From assembly GCA_964483245.1 (NCBI GenBank), contig CAZABP010000036.1, forward strand, positions 1-48,061: a stretch of DNA of 48,061 bases, read 5' to 3'. Both the position numbers and the translations under genes were made by a program. A model generated the notes under the pieces. The model saw only the letters and a program-made list of their open reading frames with translations. It made no database searches and was not told the DNA's origin. The stretch is from CAZABP01 sp964483245 (GTDB lineage: Bacteria > Planctomycetota > UBA1135 > UBA2386). Below are positions 9,102 to 18,137 of the stretch, piece by piece (within the stretch, counting starts at the first letter, position 1; each line of letters opens with the position of its first letter).

Positions 9102-11069
9102 CTACCCCAGCACCGGCGGCATCCGCGGCGCGCAGCTCCCGGCATAGCGGCGTGCTTCGTGCACCTGCGTCGCGGCGAGCAGGCGGTTCCAGGCAGGCGT
9201 CCCGCCATACCGTGGCCGCGTCCGGTCGAGGAACTCACGCGGAGTCTCGTGCGGCATCCGTACCACGCGCAGCTTGCGTACCGCGCGCATGTACATCCGC
9301 ACGGCGCGGCGCGCCGCGGCGTGGTGGCGGCGCAACCACGCCAGCACGACGACCAGCACGAGCGCCAACACGCCTTGCGGATGCGCGACCACGAACGCCA
9401 GCAGTGCCGCCGGCGCGCGCGCCAGCGCATCGACCAGCTCTGCCTTCGACTTGGCGTCGAACGACGTGACCTTGCGCCACAACTCGTCGAGCCAGGCCCC
9501 GGCCGCACCGAGCCACGACTCGCTCGCGTGCGCGTTGGTCCGCCGCCGTGGCGGGGTCGCGTCGGCGACGTACCACGCGATCAACGGATCGTGCACCTCG
9601 ACCCAGGCATGCGCATCCTTGTCGCGCGCGACGAGCTGCTGGTCGTCGAGCCATTCGGTCGCGAGATACCCGGTCACGAACCGGCAGGGGATCCCGAGCG
9701 TGCGCAGCATCAGCGCCAGTGCGGTCGCGAAGTACTCGCAGTGCCCGCCGGCGGCGCCGTCGATGAAGTCGGCCAGATCGCGCGCGGCGCCGGCTTCGCC
9801 CGGCAGCAGGTAGTCGCAGTGCTCGCTGAGCCGCGCGCGCAGGTGCTCGACGATCTCGTGCTGCTCGGCGTCGGGGCCGAGCTCGCTGCGCCACTGGCGC
9901 GTCAGCGCCCGCAGCCGGTCCGGCACCAGGTGCGGCGGCACGTAGACGTGCAGCAGCAGCCGGCTGTCGATGTCGTGCGGGATCCCGCCGCCGCGCGTGC
10001 GCGGCTCGACACCGGCCGTGATCCGGTACCGGCAGGCGCTCTCGTCGCTGCGCGGCGCCGCGACCAGGTCGAACCGCAGCGTGCCATCCAGCAGCGGACT
10101 GACCAGCATCGGGTCGGTCGGCGGCAGCGTGTCGAGGCGCGTCGCGAACAGCGGCGTGAACAGCCGCCGCGGCGAACCGAGCAGCTCGACGGTCAGCGTC
10201 GGGCCGCCGCTGCGCCCCGGCCGCTGCCACTGTCCGCTGCGCCGCGGCAGCCACGCGTCGTCGATGGAGCGGCGCAGCTTGCGCTGCAGCTGCGTGACGG
10301 CCTTCCAGCCATCCTCCTCGAAGCGCGTAAATGTCGCGCCGCGCCAGTAGCTCGGCACGAGCGGCCGGCTGCCGGACTCGAGCCGCACGCGCATCGCGAT
10401 CCGCGTGCTCTGCACGGTCTGCCCCGACTGCCCGAGCTTGACGTCTTCGCTGAACCCGGTCTGCGACGTGATCGCGCGCGCCAGCGCGAGCTGCTCTTCG
10501 ATCAGGCCCTCGCGCTGGAAATCGCGCGGCCAGAACAGGAACACCAGCGCCGTCGCCGCCAGCACGACGCCGCCACGCCACGCCGCGTCACGCAGCAGCG
10601 GGCCGGTCCGCGCCACCGAGGTCAGCGGCAGTTGCGCGAGCTGCAGCCCGGCGAGCAGCACCAGCGCATACGCGACGAACACGAGCACGAACTCGAAGTC
10701 CTGGCAGAAGAAGCTCGTGACCAGCGCGATCAGGAACGAGTTGAAGAACAGCAGGTCCGGCTTCTGCTTCCCGCTCAGGTTGTTCAGCAGGTGCACCTGG
10801 CAGAACGCCGCCAGCACCAGCCCGTCTTCGAGCAGATGCTGGATCCCCGACTGCAGCGCGTCGTGCACGAGCAGCCCGAAGATCGCGAGCACGCCGGCGT
10901 TCCAGGCCAGCCGGTACAGCAGCCGCTCGGCGAACCGCACCAGCAGCGGCGCCGCCAGCGCGAGTGCCGCCATGATCGCGAGCCAGAACGACGGCGCCGC
11001 GCCGGTGATCTGCACGAACAGCAGGTTCAGCAGCACCAGCGCCTGCAGGCAGATCCGCACCGGGTTCAT
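9102..11069 (-). CDS. TgpA-type membrane transglutaminase-like protein (DUF3488 + transglutaminase core)
   Basis: A 655-residue protein. The ATG at 11069 was chosen because it overlaps the DUF58 stop as ATGA; upstream in-frame sequence lies inside DUF58. The N-terminus is a run of about six membrane helices (ALVLLNLLFVQ..., WLAIMAALALAAP...), as in TgpA_N/DUF3488. A periplasmic transglutaminase core follows with an intact Cys-His-Asp triad: Cys444 (GGHCEYFATAL), His487 (KDAHAWVEV), Asp503 (YVADATP). A further membrane helix lies near residue 565, with a short cytoplasmic tail resembling DUF4129. Relatives are encoded beside moxR and DUF58 genes, exactly as here. Substrate unknown; the downstream secreted macroglobulin is a possible partner by position only. 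Confidence 0.93.
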   Translation of the reverse strand: MNPVRICLQALVLLNLLFVQITGAAPSFWLAIMAALALAAPLLVRFAERLLYRLAWNAGVLAIFGLLVHDALQSGIQHLLEDGLVLAAFCQVHLLNNLSGKQKPDLLFFNSFLIALVTSFFCQDFEFVLVFVAYALVLLAGLQLAQLPLTSVARTGPLLRDAAWRGGVVLAATALVFLFWPRDFQREGLIEEQLALARAITSQTGFSEDVKLGQSGQTVQSTRIAMRVRLESGSRPLVPSYWRGATFTRFEEDGWKAVTQLQRKLRRSIDDAWLPRRSGQWQRPGRSGGPTLTVELLGSPRRLFTPLFATRLDTLPPTDPMLVSPLLDGTLRFDLVAAPRSDESACRYRITAGVEPRTRGGGIPHDIDSRLLLHVYVPPHLVPDRLRALTRQWRSELGPDAEQHEIVEHLRARLSEHCDYLLPGEAGAARDLADFIDGAAGGHCEYFATALALMLRTLGIPCRFVTGYLATEWLDDQQLVARDKDAHAWVEVHDPLIAWYVADATPPRRRTNAHASESWLGAAGAWLDELWRKVTSFDAKSKAELVDALARAPAALLAFVVAHPQGVLALVLVVVLAWLRRHHAAARRAVRMYMRAVRKLRVVRMPHETPREFLDRTRPRYGGTPAWNRLLAATQVHEARRYAGSCAPRMPPVLG

Positions 11070-12118
11070 CGCAGCGACTCCCGCGCTGGCGGCAGGCGCA
11101 GCGCGCCCTCGACCGGCGGCAATGGCGCGGCCGACGCCGGCAGCACCTGCGCGCCAGCGAGCCAGCGCAGCAGCTCGTCCCACCGGCGCTGGTCCTGGCC
11201 GTAGCTGGCGACGTGCCCCTGGCTGTGCAGCGTCAGCGTGTCGTGCGCGGCGCGGCAGAGCTCCGACAGCGCCATCACGATCGACAGCGCGAACTCGAGC
11301 GACTCTTCGTCGGTCCGGCGGTCGACACAGACGACCAGCCGCTCCGGTGCCGTGCGATCCCATTCGCGCACGACCAGGTCGCCGCGGCGCGCGCTGGCCT
11401 TCCAGTGCACCGAGCGCAGGTCCTCCCCTTCGCGCCATTCACGCAGACCGCCGATGACCGGTTCGCCGGCGCGCGACCGCGCCTGGCCGCCGAACATCGC
11501 GACCGCGCTGCGCAGGTCGCGCAGACCGTCGATCCGCGCCGGCCGCGGATGCACGACGATCTCGCTCGGCAGCGCCCAGCTCCGCTGCGCGCGGAACAGC
11601 CCGAATGGATGCAGCGACTCGACGACGTGGCCGGCGATCACGTGCAGCCCGCGCGGCAGCGGATCCACGTAGCCGTGCACGACGACCTCGTCGCGCAGCT
11701 CCTGCACGTGGCCGATCGCGCGCAGCCGGCGCCCGACCGCGATCCGGGCCGTGACCTGGTGCGCGACTCCGCGCGCCGGCGTCAGCACCATCTGCACCAG
11801 CGGCGCGGCGCCGGCCGGGATCGGCGTGACCGGCAGCAGTGCGGCGTCGACGCGGTGTGCATTGCGCACGCACCACCACGCAGTCAGCGCCGACAGCACG
11901 CCGAGGAACGCCAGCAGCAGGAAGAACAGGTTCTGGTACGCCGAGGCGAAGAACGCGAGCAGCAGCAACGCCAGGAACACGGCCCCCTTGATCCCGAGCA
12001 TCGTCGGCCGCAGCGAGCCGGACGCACGGACTGTGCCGGTTGCACGCGAGACCGGTGCGTGCTGGGTCGCAGCCGGCAGTTCCACCGGCGGCGCTGGCCT
12101 GCCGGTCGATGGGTTCAC
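11066..12118 (-). CDS. DUF58 domain protein
   Basis: A 350-residue protein with two N-terminal membrane helices (GAVFLALLLLAFFASAYQN and FFLLLAFLGVLSALTAWW) and a C-terminal DUF58 region with its signature (LREWREGEDLRSVHWKASAR, about residues 240-260) followed by a vWA-like strand (LVVCVD). The GTG start at 12118 forms a GTGA overlap with the moxR stop, and its own TGA forms an ATGA overlap with the transglutaminase start, so all three are translationally coupled. DUF58 proteins accompany MoxR ATPases in an apparent chaperone or envelope-maturation system whose substrate is generally unknown. Confidence 0.9.
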   Translation of the reverse strand: MNPSTGRPAPPVELPAATQHAPVSRATGTVRASGSLRPTMLGIKGAVFLALLLLAFFASAYQNLFFLLLAFLGVLSALTAWWCVRNAHRVDAALLPVTPIPAGAAPLVQMVLTPARGVAHQVTARIAVGRRLRAIGHVQELRDEVVVHGYVDPLPRGLHVIAGHVVESLHPFGLFRAQRSWALPSEIVVHPRPARIDGLRDLRSAVAMFGGQARSRAGEPVIGGLREWREGEDLRSVHWKASARRGDLVVREWDRTAPERLVVCVDRRTDEESLEFALSIVMALSELCRAAHDTLTLHSQGHVASYGQDQRRWDELLRWLAGAQVLPASAAPLPPVEGALRLPPARESLR

Positions 12119-13044
12119 AGCGCGACCGGCGTTGTGCCCAGGATCTCGGTCAGGATCGGCGCCGGCGACGTGCCGCCGGCGGTGAACATCCGATGCGCCA
12201 GCACCGGCTGCGCGAGCTGCTTCAGGTCGTCCGGCACGACGTAGCCGCGCTCGTGCAGCAGTGCGCGCGCGCGTGCCGCGCGCAACCACATCAACGCAGC
12301 GCGCGGGCTCGCACCGAGCTGCACCTGCGGATGTTCGCGCGTGCGGTGTACGACGCGGTAGGCGTACTGCGCCACCGGCTCACTGACCTGGACCTGCAGC
12401 GCGGCATCGATCAGCTCGCGCAGCAACGCGCAGTCGAGCAGCGGCTCTTCGTGGCGCAGTTGTTCCTCCGGATCGCGCCCGCGATACAGCGCGAGTTCCT
12501 GCTCCTGCGCCGGATACCCGAGCTCGAGCCGCATCAGGAACCGGTCGAGTGCCGCTTCCGGAACCGGGAACGTCCCCTGGAACTCGATCGGGTTGCGCGT
12601 GGCGACGACGAAGAACGGCTCACCGAGCGGCAGCGGCCGACCTTCGACCGACACGATCCCGTTCTCCATCGCCTCGAGCAGGCAGGACAACGTGCGCGGG
12701 CTGGTCCGGTTGATCTCGTCGGCCAGCACGAAGTTCGCGAACAGCGGCCCCGGCACGAACCGGAACTCGTCGCTGCCCGGCCGCCAGATCGACGACCCGA
12801 CGATGTCGGACGGCATCAGGTCGTTGGTGAACTGGATCCGGTGGAACGTGCCGCTGACGGCGGCGGCCAACGTGCGCGCCAGCAGGGTCTTGCCGATCCC
12901 CGGGATCCCTTCGATCAGCACGTGTCCGTGCGCCAGCACGGCGACCACGAGCTGCTCGGCGACCTGTTGCTCGAGTGCCACGATCTTGGTCAGGCGCTGC
13001 AGCAGCGCCTGGCAGGCTTGGATCGTGTTCGTCGTCGTGGCCAA
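12115..13044 (-). CDS. moxR: MoxR family AAA+ ATPase
   Basis: A 309-residue AAA+ protein. Walker A is GIPGIGKT (residues 46-53), Walker B is FVLADE (Asp109-Glu110) followed by INRTSPRT, and the sensor/arginine region (ATRNPIEFQGTFPVPEAALDRF) is intact. Length and the C-terminal lid (SPRAALMWLRAARARALL) fit the MoxR family. MoxR proteins are thought to act as chaperones or remodelers of vWA/DUF58 partners, and its stop overlaps the DUF58 start. It is preceded on the same strand, after 77 bases, by the phytanoyl-CoA-dioxygenase-like gene, which may or may not share the transcript. Confidence 0.95.
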   Translation of the reverse strand: MATTTNTIQACQALLQRLTKIVALEQQVAEQLVVAVLAHGHVLIEGIPGIGKTLLARTLAAAVSGTFHRIQFTNDLMPSDIVGSSIWRPGSDEFRFVPGPLFANFVLADEINRTSPRTLSCLLEAMENGIVSVEGRPLPLGEPFFVVATRNPIEFQGTFPVPEAALDRFLMRLELGYPAQEQELALYRGRDPEEQLRHEEPLLDCALLRELIDAALQVQVSEPVAQYAYRVVHRTREHPQVQLGASPRAALMWLRAARARALLHERGYVVPDDLKQLAQPVLAHRMFTAGGTSPAPILTEILGTTPVAL

Positions 13045-13121
13045 GGTCGGGGATCCCGGCCTTGGATCGACCGCCCGTCGGACTGCGCTTCAGACCCGCC
13101 GCGAGCGTCCCATGCCGTCGT

Positions 13122-13940
13122 CTACTCCTGTCCGGATCGCCACGGCCGCAGCTCCGGCGGCATCGAGTACTCGGCGAGGCTCTGCGGCATCCGCGCCCAC
13201 CAGCCGAGGAACTGCTGCGTCGCCGGCGGCATCCGCTCGATCTCACCGGGCGGGAACATCCGGCAGTAGTCGAACAGCTGCTTCATCCAGACGCGGCAGG
13301 ACTGCAGCGCGATCCCGACCCGCCAGTCCTCCCCCTGGTTGCGGCCGCCGCGATGCAGACAGCGCGCGTTGAACAGGATCGCATCGCCCGGTTCGAGATC
13401 CGTGACGACGCGGCGGCGTGCGAACGCCTGCTCGTCGAGCGTGCCCGGCTCGAACGCCGAGTCCGGCACGATCTCGAACGCGCCGCTCTCCGCCGTGAAC
13501 GGATCGGCGGCCAGCAGCAGGCCGATGTTGGTCGGGTAGCCGGGGATCAGCCGCGCGCGGGGGACATCGCTGTGGATCTCGCTCGCGTAGTTCCAGGCCT
13601 GCGGTGGCATCGCCGAGACGCAGTAGTGGTGCACGATGCAGCCGTGCCCGAGCAGCGCGCGGAACAGCGCGAGCGCGGTCGGCTTCGTCATCCAGTCCAG
13701 GAACCGCCGGCTGCGCGTCATCAGCGCGTAGACGACGCCTTTCAGCGCGTGGTCCGGCCCGAATGCCGCGAGGTCCTGTTCGATCAGCGCCAGCGCCTCG
13801 GCGCGTAGCGCGGCAATCTGGTCCCGGCGCTCGAACCGCCGCAGGTAGACTGCACCGTCGCGCAGGACGCGCGCGGCGACCTCGCCGGGTGGACACGGCA
13901 GCTCCCCGGCATCGGTGCAGACTAGGCTCTCGATCGGCAT
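13122..13940 (-). CDS. Phytanoyl-CoA dioxygenase (PhyH) family protein
   Basis: A 272-residue Fe(II)/2-oxoglutarate oxygenase by motif. The iron-binding triad HxD...H is present as His123-x-Asp125 (EIHSDVPR) and His196 (RCLHRGGRN), with a candidate 2-oxoglutarate-binding Arg207 (DWRVGI). ATG at 13940 was preferred over an in-frame TTG at 13982. The family hydroxylates varied small molecules, so the substrate cannot be predicted. It is divergent from the epimerase at 14003 with only 62 bases between starts, so the two may share a control region; moxR lies downstream on the same strand. Confidence 0.85.
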   Translation of the reverse strand: MPIESLVCTDAGELPCPPGEVAARVLRDGAVYLRRFERRDQIAALRAEALALIEQDLAAFGPDHALKGVVYALMTRSRRFLDWMTKPTALALFRALLGHGCIVHHYCVSAMPPQAWNYASEIHSDVPRARLIPGYPTNIGLLLAADPFTAESGAFEIVPDSAFEPGTLDEQAFARRRVVTDLEPGDAILFNARCLHRGGRNQGEDWRVGIALQSCRVWMKQLFDYCRMFPPGEIERMPPATQQFLGWWARMPQSLAEYSMPPELRPWRSGQE

Positions 13941-14002
13941 GGCGCGGGGCGCGACGATGGCCGCTCCCGCGCCGGTCCGCAAGCGCAGGGTGCTTCCTCC
14001 CC

Positions 14003-14899
14003 ATGCAGGTCCTGATCTTCGGTGGCACGCGTTTCCTGGGCCGCACGCTGGTCGAGCGGATGTTGGCGCGTGGGGATCACGTGACGCTGCTGACGCGCGG
14101 ACGGCAGGCCGATCCGTTCGGGGCGTCGGTACGGCGGGTGCTCGCTGACCGGCGCGACGCGATGCAACTCGCGACGGTTGCGCGTGGGGCCGGAACGTTC
14201 GATGCGGTCGTCGACTTCACGGCCTACCGCGCCGACGACGTCCGTGCGGCCCAGGCTGCGTTCGGAGCGCTCTGCGGCCGGTGGGTCCACGTCTCGTCGA
14301 CCGCCGTGCTCGAGCCGGCGGGCGATCCGTATGCCGACGGCAAGCGCGACGCCGAAGCGGAGCTGGCGCGCGCATCGCAGCGCTGGACGGTGCTGCGGCC
14401 GCCGATCGTGCAGGGGGCGTTCGACCACACGCTGCGCTCGTGGCGCTACCAGTTGCAGATCGAACGCGGCGCGGTGATCCCGCTGCCGCCGCAGACCGGC
14501 CGCTTCACGCACGTGTGGAGCGGCGATGTCGCGACGGCGCTGCTGGGGTTGCTCGACGCCGGGCAGATCGTCGAGCAGCGGTGCTACACGATCGCGCAGC
14601 AAGAGGTCGTGGACCTGGCAGAGTACCTGGCCGCGATGGCAGCCGCGTTGCGGCTGCCGCTGCGCACGGAGCCGGTCGGCTACGACCAGATCGTGGCGGA
14701 TCCGGCGCGGTCGGCGTGGCATCCCTACCTGTTGGCGCCGGGCCACGACCGCGTCTACCCCAGCGACGACGCGCAGCGTGACTTCGGCTTCCGGCCGACG
14801 CCGATGCGGCTGTGGCTGCCGGCGACCTGCGCGTGGTTTGCGGGACCGGAGAACCGGTTCGCGCCGCCCGACGACGGCGCCTACCGTCTCGGCTCGTGA
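14003..14899 (+). CDS. NAD-dependent epimerase/dehydratase (extended SDR)
   Basis: A 298-residue Rossmann protein starting MQVLIFGGTRFLG, with the nucleotide-binding glycines at 7, 8 and 13. An SDR-type YxxxK is present as YADGK near residue 111, after SSTAVLEPAGD. Such proteins isomerise, reduce or dehydrate nucleotide sugars or act as RNA-binding homologues; the exact reaction is not visible. The stop overlaps the 3' end of the opposing glycosyltransferase gene by 19 bases. The neighbourhood (glycosyltransferases, aminotransferase) favours a nucleotide-sugar role, by inference. Confidence 0.85.
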   Translation: MQVLIFGGTRFLGRTLVERMLARGDHVTLLTRGRQADPFGASVRRVLADRRDAMQLATVARGAGTFDAVVDFTAYRADDVRAAQAAFGALCGRWVHVSSTAVLEPAGDPYADGKRDAEAELARASQRWTVLRPPIVQGAFDHTLRSWRYQLQIERGAVIPLPPQTGRFTHVWSGDVATALLGLLDAGQIVEQRCYTIAQQEVVDLAEYLAAMAAALRLPLRTEPVGYDQIVADPARSAWHPYLLAPGHDRVYPSDDAQRDFGFRPTPMRLWLPATCAWFAGPENRFAPPDDGAYRLGS

Positions 14900-15810
14900 A
14901 TGCGGCGGACGACCGCGTTCGGCCGCTGCTTGACCTCGCGGTAGATCCGCGCGACGTAGGCGCCGAGCACGCCGATCGCCATCAACACGGTGCCGCCGAG
15001 GAACCAGATCGATGCCATCAGCGACGCCCAGCCTTCCGGCGGCGCCGCGCCGAGGAACAGCACGCGGACGATGATCGACAGCGCATAGCCGAATGCCGCG
15101 GCGGCGATCACGAAGCCGAACCAGAAGCTGACCTTCAGCGGAAACGACGAGAACGAGGTCAGCGACGTGACGGCGAGCTTGAGCCGGCGGCGTAGCGAGT
15201 AGCTGGTCTCGCCGCGCGGCTGCACGGTGACCGGCACTGCCTGCTGGCGGAAGCCGAGCCAGTCGAACACGCCGAGCAGGAACAGCTCACGCTCCTGGAT
15301 GCCGCGCACCGCCTCGACGAACCGCTGCCGCATCAGGCGGATGTTGAGCGATCCGGGGGCGAGATGCGTCTCGCCGAGCAGGTTGAAGACCCGGTCGAAC
15401 AAGCGGCTGCCGAGCGAGGCGATGCCCGCTTTGCGGCTGTTCGCGCGGATCCCGTAGACGACATCGAGCTCCGGGTCGGCATCCAGCCGGCGCCACAGCT
15501 CGGCGAGGTTCTCCGGCGCTTCCTCGAGATCGCTGTCGATCAACAGCACGCGTTCGCCGCGCGCGCGCTGTAGACCCACCAGCAGCGCCCGGTGGTGGCC
15601 GAAGTTGCGCGACAGTTCGACGACCGTCAGGTGCGGATCGCCGTGCTGCAGCTGCAACGCCACGGCCAGGGATTCGTCCGGCGAGCCGTCGTCGACGCAG
15701 ATCAGCTCGTAGTCCGGCGTGATCGTGGCGGCGGCGGCCGACATACGGGCGTGGAAGTCGCGCAGGTGCGCGGCCGAGCGGTACAGCGTCGTCACGACCG
15801 ACAGCCGCAA
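14881..15810 (-). CDS. Family 2 glycosyltransferase, polyprenyl-phosphate type (DPM/ArnC/GtrB-like)
   Basis: A 309-residue protein with the GT-A start MRLSVVTTLYRS, the CVDDGSPDES nucleotide-binding loop and the metal-site DSDLEEAPENL. Two C-terminal membrane helices (FGFVIAAAAFGYALSIIV and FLGGTVLMAIGVLGAYVARIY) are characteristic of enzymes that load sugars onto polyprenyl phosphate. The start is TTG, one base after the stop of the ATP-grasp gene (TGACTTG), so it is almost certainly co-translated with it. The 3' end overlaps the convergent epimerase by 19 bases. It probably transfers a sugar to undecaprenyl phosphate at the inner membrane for surface glycan decoration. Confidence 0.9.
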   Translation of the reverse strand: MRLSVVTTLYRSAAHLRDFHARMSAAAATITPDYELICVDDGSPDESLAVALQLQHGDPHLTVVELSRNFGHHRALLVGLQRARGERVLLIDSDLEEAPENLAELWRRLDADPELDVVYGIRANSRKAGIASLGSRLFDRVFNLLGETHLAPGSLNIRLMRQRFVEAVRGIQERELFLLGVFDWLGFRQQAVPVTVQPRGETSYSLRRRLKLAVTSLTSFSSFPLKVSFWFGFVIAAAAFGYALSIIVRVLFLGAAPPEGWASLMASIWFLGGTVLMAIGVLGAYVARIYREVKQRPNAVVRRIHEPRR

Positions 15811-15811
15811 G

Positions 15812-17056
15812 TCAGCCGACCTCCCAGGTCAGGTGCTGGTCGATCCGATCCACGAGCTGGCGCAGGGTGTCCGCATCCGGATCGCGCAGCAACAGCCAGC
15901 CGACCTGCAGGTCCTCGCCACGGAACGGGCCGACCCGCGTCGGACCGTCGCGCCCGATCGGAACGACGCCCCGCCCGGCGATCTCGACGTGTTCGAGCAC
16001 GAGCCGCCGCGCGAGCTCGGGACCGATCGTCAGTTGGAGCTCCCGCGCGAGCTGCTGCGGAGTCAGGCAGGCGTGCAGCATGTCGACGAGGTTGTAGGAG
16101 GCGTGCGGAACCGGCGCACGCATCGGCTCGAGCTGCGCCGGTTCGCCGAGCGCCGCCGCGATCGCGGCGCCGGTCAGATCGACACCGGTCGCGTGTGCGA
16201 CCAGCAGCGGGATCGCGTTGCCGCCGCAGCGCGGGCCGACTTCGAGCAGATGGATCCGGTCGTCGGTGCCGACCAGCACGTCGAAGTTCAGCGCACCGCT
16301 GCGCATGCCGGTCGTGTCGATCAGCCGCTGCACCTCGTCGTCGATGCGGGCGAGAGTCGGTGCGGGAAACGCCGCCGGCGCGGTCTCGCCGACCGGATAC
16401 CACGGGCGCCCGCGCGGATCGAAGTGCTGGTTCAGATAGCAGCGCCAGACCAGGCGCCCGCCGGCGAGGAAGCCATCGCCGGTGAGCTGGTAGCCGCGCT
16501 TCTCGATGAACTCCTCGACGATGACGCGCCCACTGCGCGCCGCCGCGTGTGCGGTCGCCAGCGCGGCCGCGAGCCCGCCCCACTCCACGACCTTCTCGAC
16601 GCCCTTGGAGCCGGAGACGTCGATCGGCTTGACGATGACCGGCAGGCGCAGGTGCCGCGCGGCGCTGGCGAGCGCCTCGACGTCGTCCCCGGCGCAGGAG
16701 CGCGGCGGGTCGAACCGATGCTGCGCCAGGTGCGCGCGGTAGCGGTCCTTGTGGCAGAGCGTGTCGACGGCCGTGACCGGGTTGCCCGGCAGCCCCAGCG
16801 TCTCGGCCACCCGCGCGGCGGTCGGCGCCGCGATGTCGGTGCCGTAGGCGAGGATGCCGTCGATCCGATGCCGGCGCGCGGCCGCCATCACAGCGTCGAC
16901 GTCGACCGTCGAGATCACGAGGGAGCTGTCGGCGATCCGATGTCCGGGATTCGCCGGCCGGTTGTCAGCGGCCAGCACGTGGTGCCCGAGTTCCTGTGCC
17001 CGCCGGATCACCGGGAGCTGGAACCAGGACGCACCGAGGATCAGGATCTTCTTCAC
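15812..17056 (-). CDS. ATP-grasp ligase (carbamoyl-phosphate synthase L-chain-like)
   Basis: A 414-residue protein with GTG start (VKKILILGAS). It has a pre-ATP-grasp Rossmann domain, then the ATP-grasp core: LPVIVKPIDVSGSKGV (ATP-binding lysine and small loop), VIVEEFIEKRGYQLTG, and the metal-binding LNFDVLV...IHLLEVGPRCGGN. Such ligases join a carboxylate, often an amino acid, to an amine or thiol through an acyl-phosphate. It sits directly upstream of a lipid-linked glycosyltransferase and is divergent from an operon with a 4-amino-sugar transaminase. Acylation of a sugar amine is therefore a reasonable but untested idea. Confidence 0.88.
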   Translation of the reverse strand: MKKILILGASWFQLPVIRRAQELGHHVLAADNRPANPGHRIADSSLVISTVDVDAVMAAARRHRIDGILAYGTDIAAPTAARVAETLGLPGNPVTAVDTLCHKDRYRAHLAQHRFDPPRSCAGDDVEALASAARHLRLPVIVKPIDVSGSKGVEKVVEWGGLAAALATAHAAARSGRVIVEEFIEKRGYQLTGDGFLAGGRLVWRCYLNQHFDPRGRPWYPVGETAPAAFPAPTLARIDDEVQRLIDTTGMRSGALNFDVLVGTDDRIHLLEVGPRCGGNAIPLLVAHATGVDLTGAAIAAALGEPAQLEPMRAPVPHASYNLVDMLHACLTPQQLARELQLTIGPELARRLVLEHVEIAGRGVVPIGRDGPTRVGPFRGEDLQVGWLLLRDPDADTLRQLVDRIDQHLTWEVG

Positions 17057-17186
17057 GCCGCCGCGTCCGCACCGCCGTTGGCGGCGGGTTGAGGGCTCGA
17101 AAGTCTAGCCCCGGTCTCCGGGGTAGGATTCGGCGCCCCGAATCGCCGGCGCTGCCGGCCTTCCGATTGCTGGGGAAGCGCAATCC

Positions 17187-18137
17187 ATGACGCCTGACCA
17201 TGCCGACGAGCCCCGTCCCACGGGATCGGGAAGGGTGCCGGTGCGCCTGCTGCTCCTGATCGCCGGCACTGCGCTGCTCGTCTGGCTGCTGCTCGGGTTC
17301 GAGTGGAGCCAGGTCCTGCAGCGACTACGAGGCGCCGACCTCGTGTGGCTTCCGGTGTTGACCGGAATCCTCGCGCTCTACGTCCTGCTGCGCTCGCTGC
17401 GTTGGTGGCTGCTGGTAGGGACCGACCGCGGCCGGCTGCGGTTCCTGCCGCTGCTCGGCGCCAACGCGGTCGGGGTCGCGCTCGGCAACTTCTCGCCGAT
17501 GCAGGCAGGGGAGCTGGCGAAGGTCGAGCTCGGCGCGCGCTCGAGCGGGATCGGGCGGCTCGAGCTGGCGGCGCTGTTCCTGGTCGAGCGTCTGCTGGAC
17601 ACGTTGGTGTTGGCGGGGTTGTTCGCGTTCGGGTTGGCCACGAGCTTCGCCGGCATCCTGCGCGTCGACGTGCAGTTGCTGGTGGTGCTGCTCGGGTTGT
17701 TGCTGCCGGCACTGGGGGTGTTGTGGTGGGCGAACCGCCGCTGGCCGGAGCCGGCGCGGCGTGCGTTCGGTGCCGTCCTGGCGCTGCGGGCGCAGCCGGG
17801 ACGGCTGCTGGCGGCCACGCTGCTGACCTGCCTGAGCTGGGCCTGCATCGTCGCCGCCTGGATCGGTTGTGCGCGTTGCTTCGGGATCGAGCTCGCGGTC
17901 GCGCCGGCGATGGCGCTGATCGGCGCGGTCACGTTCCTGCGCGTGTTGACGTTGATTCCCGGCGGCGTCGGCGTCGACGAGGCGAGCATCGTCGGCTTGA
18001 TGCGGTTGCTCGAGTATCCGGCCGAGCAGGCGCAGGCGTTCGCGCTCGGCAGCCGCGTGCTCGATCTGCTGTTGCTCGCTCTCGCCGTCGTTGCGCTGCC
18101 CTGTCTGCGCCACCGGCCGCAGGAGGCGACCACATGA
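17187..18137 (+). CDS. UPF0104/LPG-synthase-TM family flippase-like membrane protein
   Basis: A 316-residue protein with about eight membrane helices. It has the family signature of a Gly-Asn-x-Ser-Pro loop followed by AGE (GNFSPMQAGELAKVELG, about residues 98-114) and FLVERLLDTLVLAGLF. This family (PF03706) includes the membrane part of lysyl-phosphatidylglycerol synthase and archaeal AglD; members occur often in glycan clusters and may move lipid-linked intermediates. It is the first of five genes; its TGA overlaps the next ATG (ATGA), and the next gene's AGGAGG lies within its last codons. Confidence 0.88.
   Translation: MTPDHADEPRPTGSGRVPVRLLLLIAGTALLVWLLLGFEWSQVLQRLRGADLVWLPVLTGILALYVLLRSLRWWLLVGTDRGRLRFLPLLGANAVGVALGNFSPMQAGELAKVELGARSSGIGRLELAALFLVERLLDTLVLAGLFAFGLATSFAGILRVDVQLLVVLLGLLLPALGVLWWANRRWPEPARRAFGAVLALRAQPGRLLAATLLTCLSWACIVAAWIGCARCFGIELAVAPAMALIGAVTFLRVLTLIPGGVGVDEASIVGLMRLLEYPAEQAQAFALGSRVLDLLLLALAVVALPCLRHRPQEATT
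18121..18126 (+). promoter_or_regulatory. Shine-Dalgarno site of rffA
   Basis: A perfect AGGAGG lies inside the end of the upstream gene, seven bases before the ATG at 18134. It decides the start of rffA, whose frame is open far upstream. Confidence 0.75.

Noticed and set aside
13941..13982. TTG start 14 codons upstream for the PhyH-family gene
   Set aside because: The added residues have no family character and an ATG is available at 13940.
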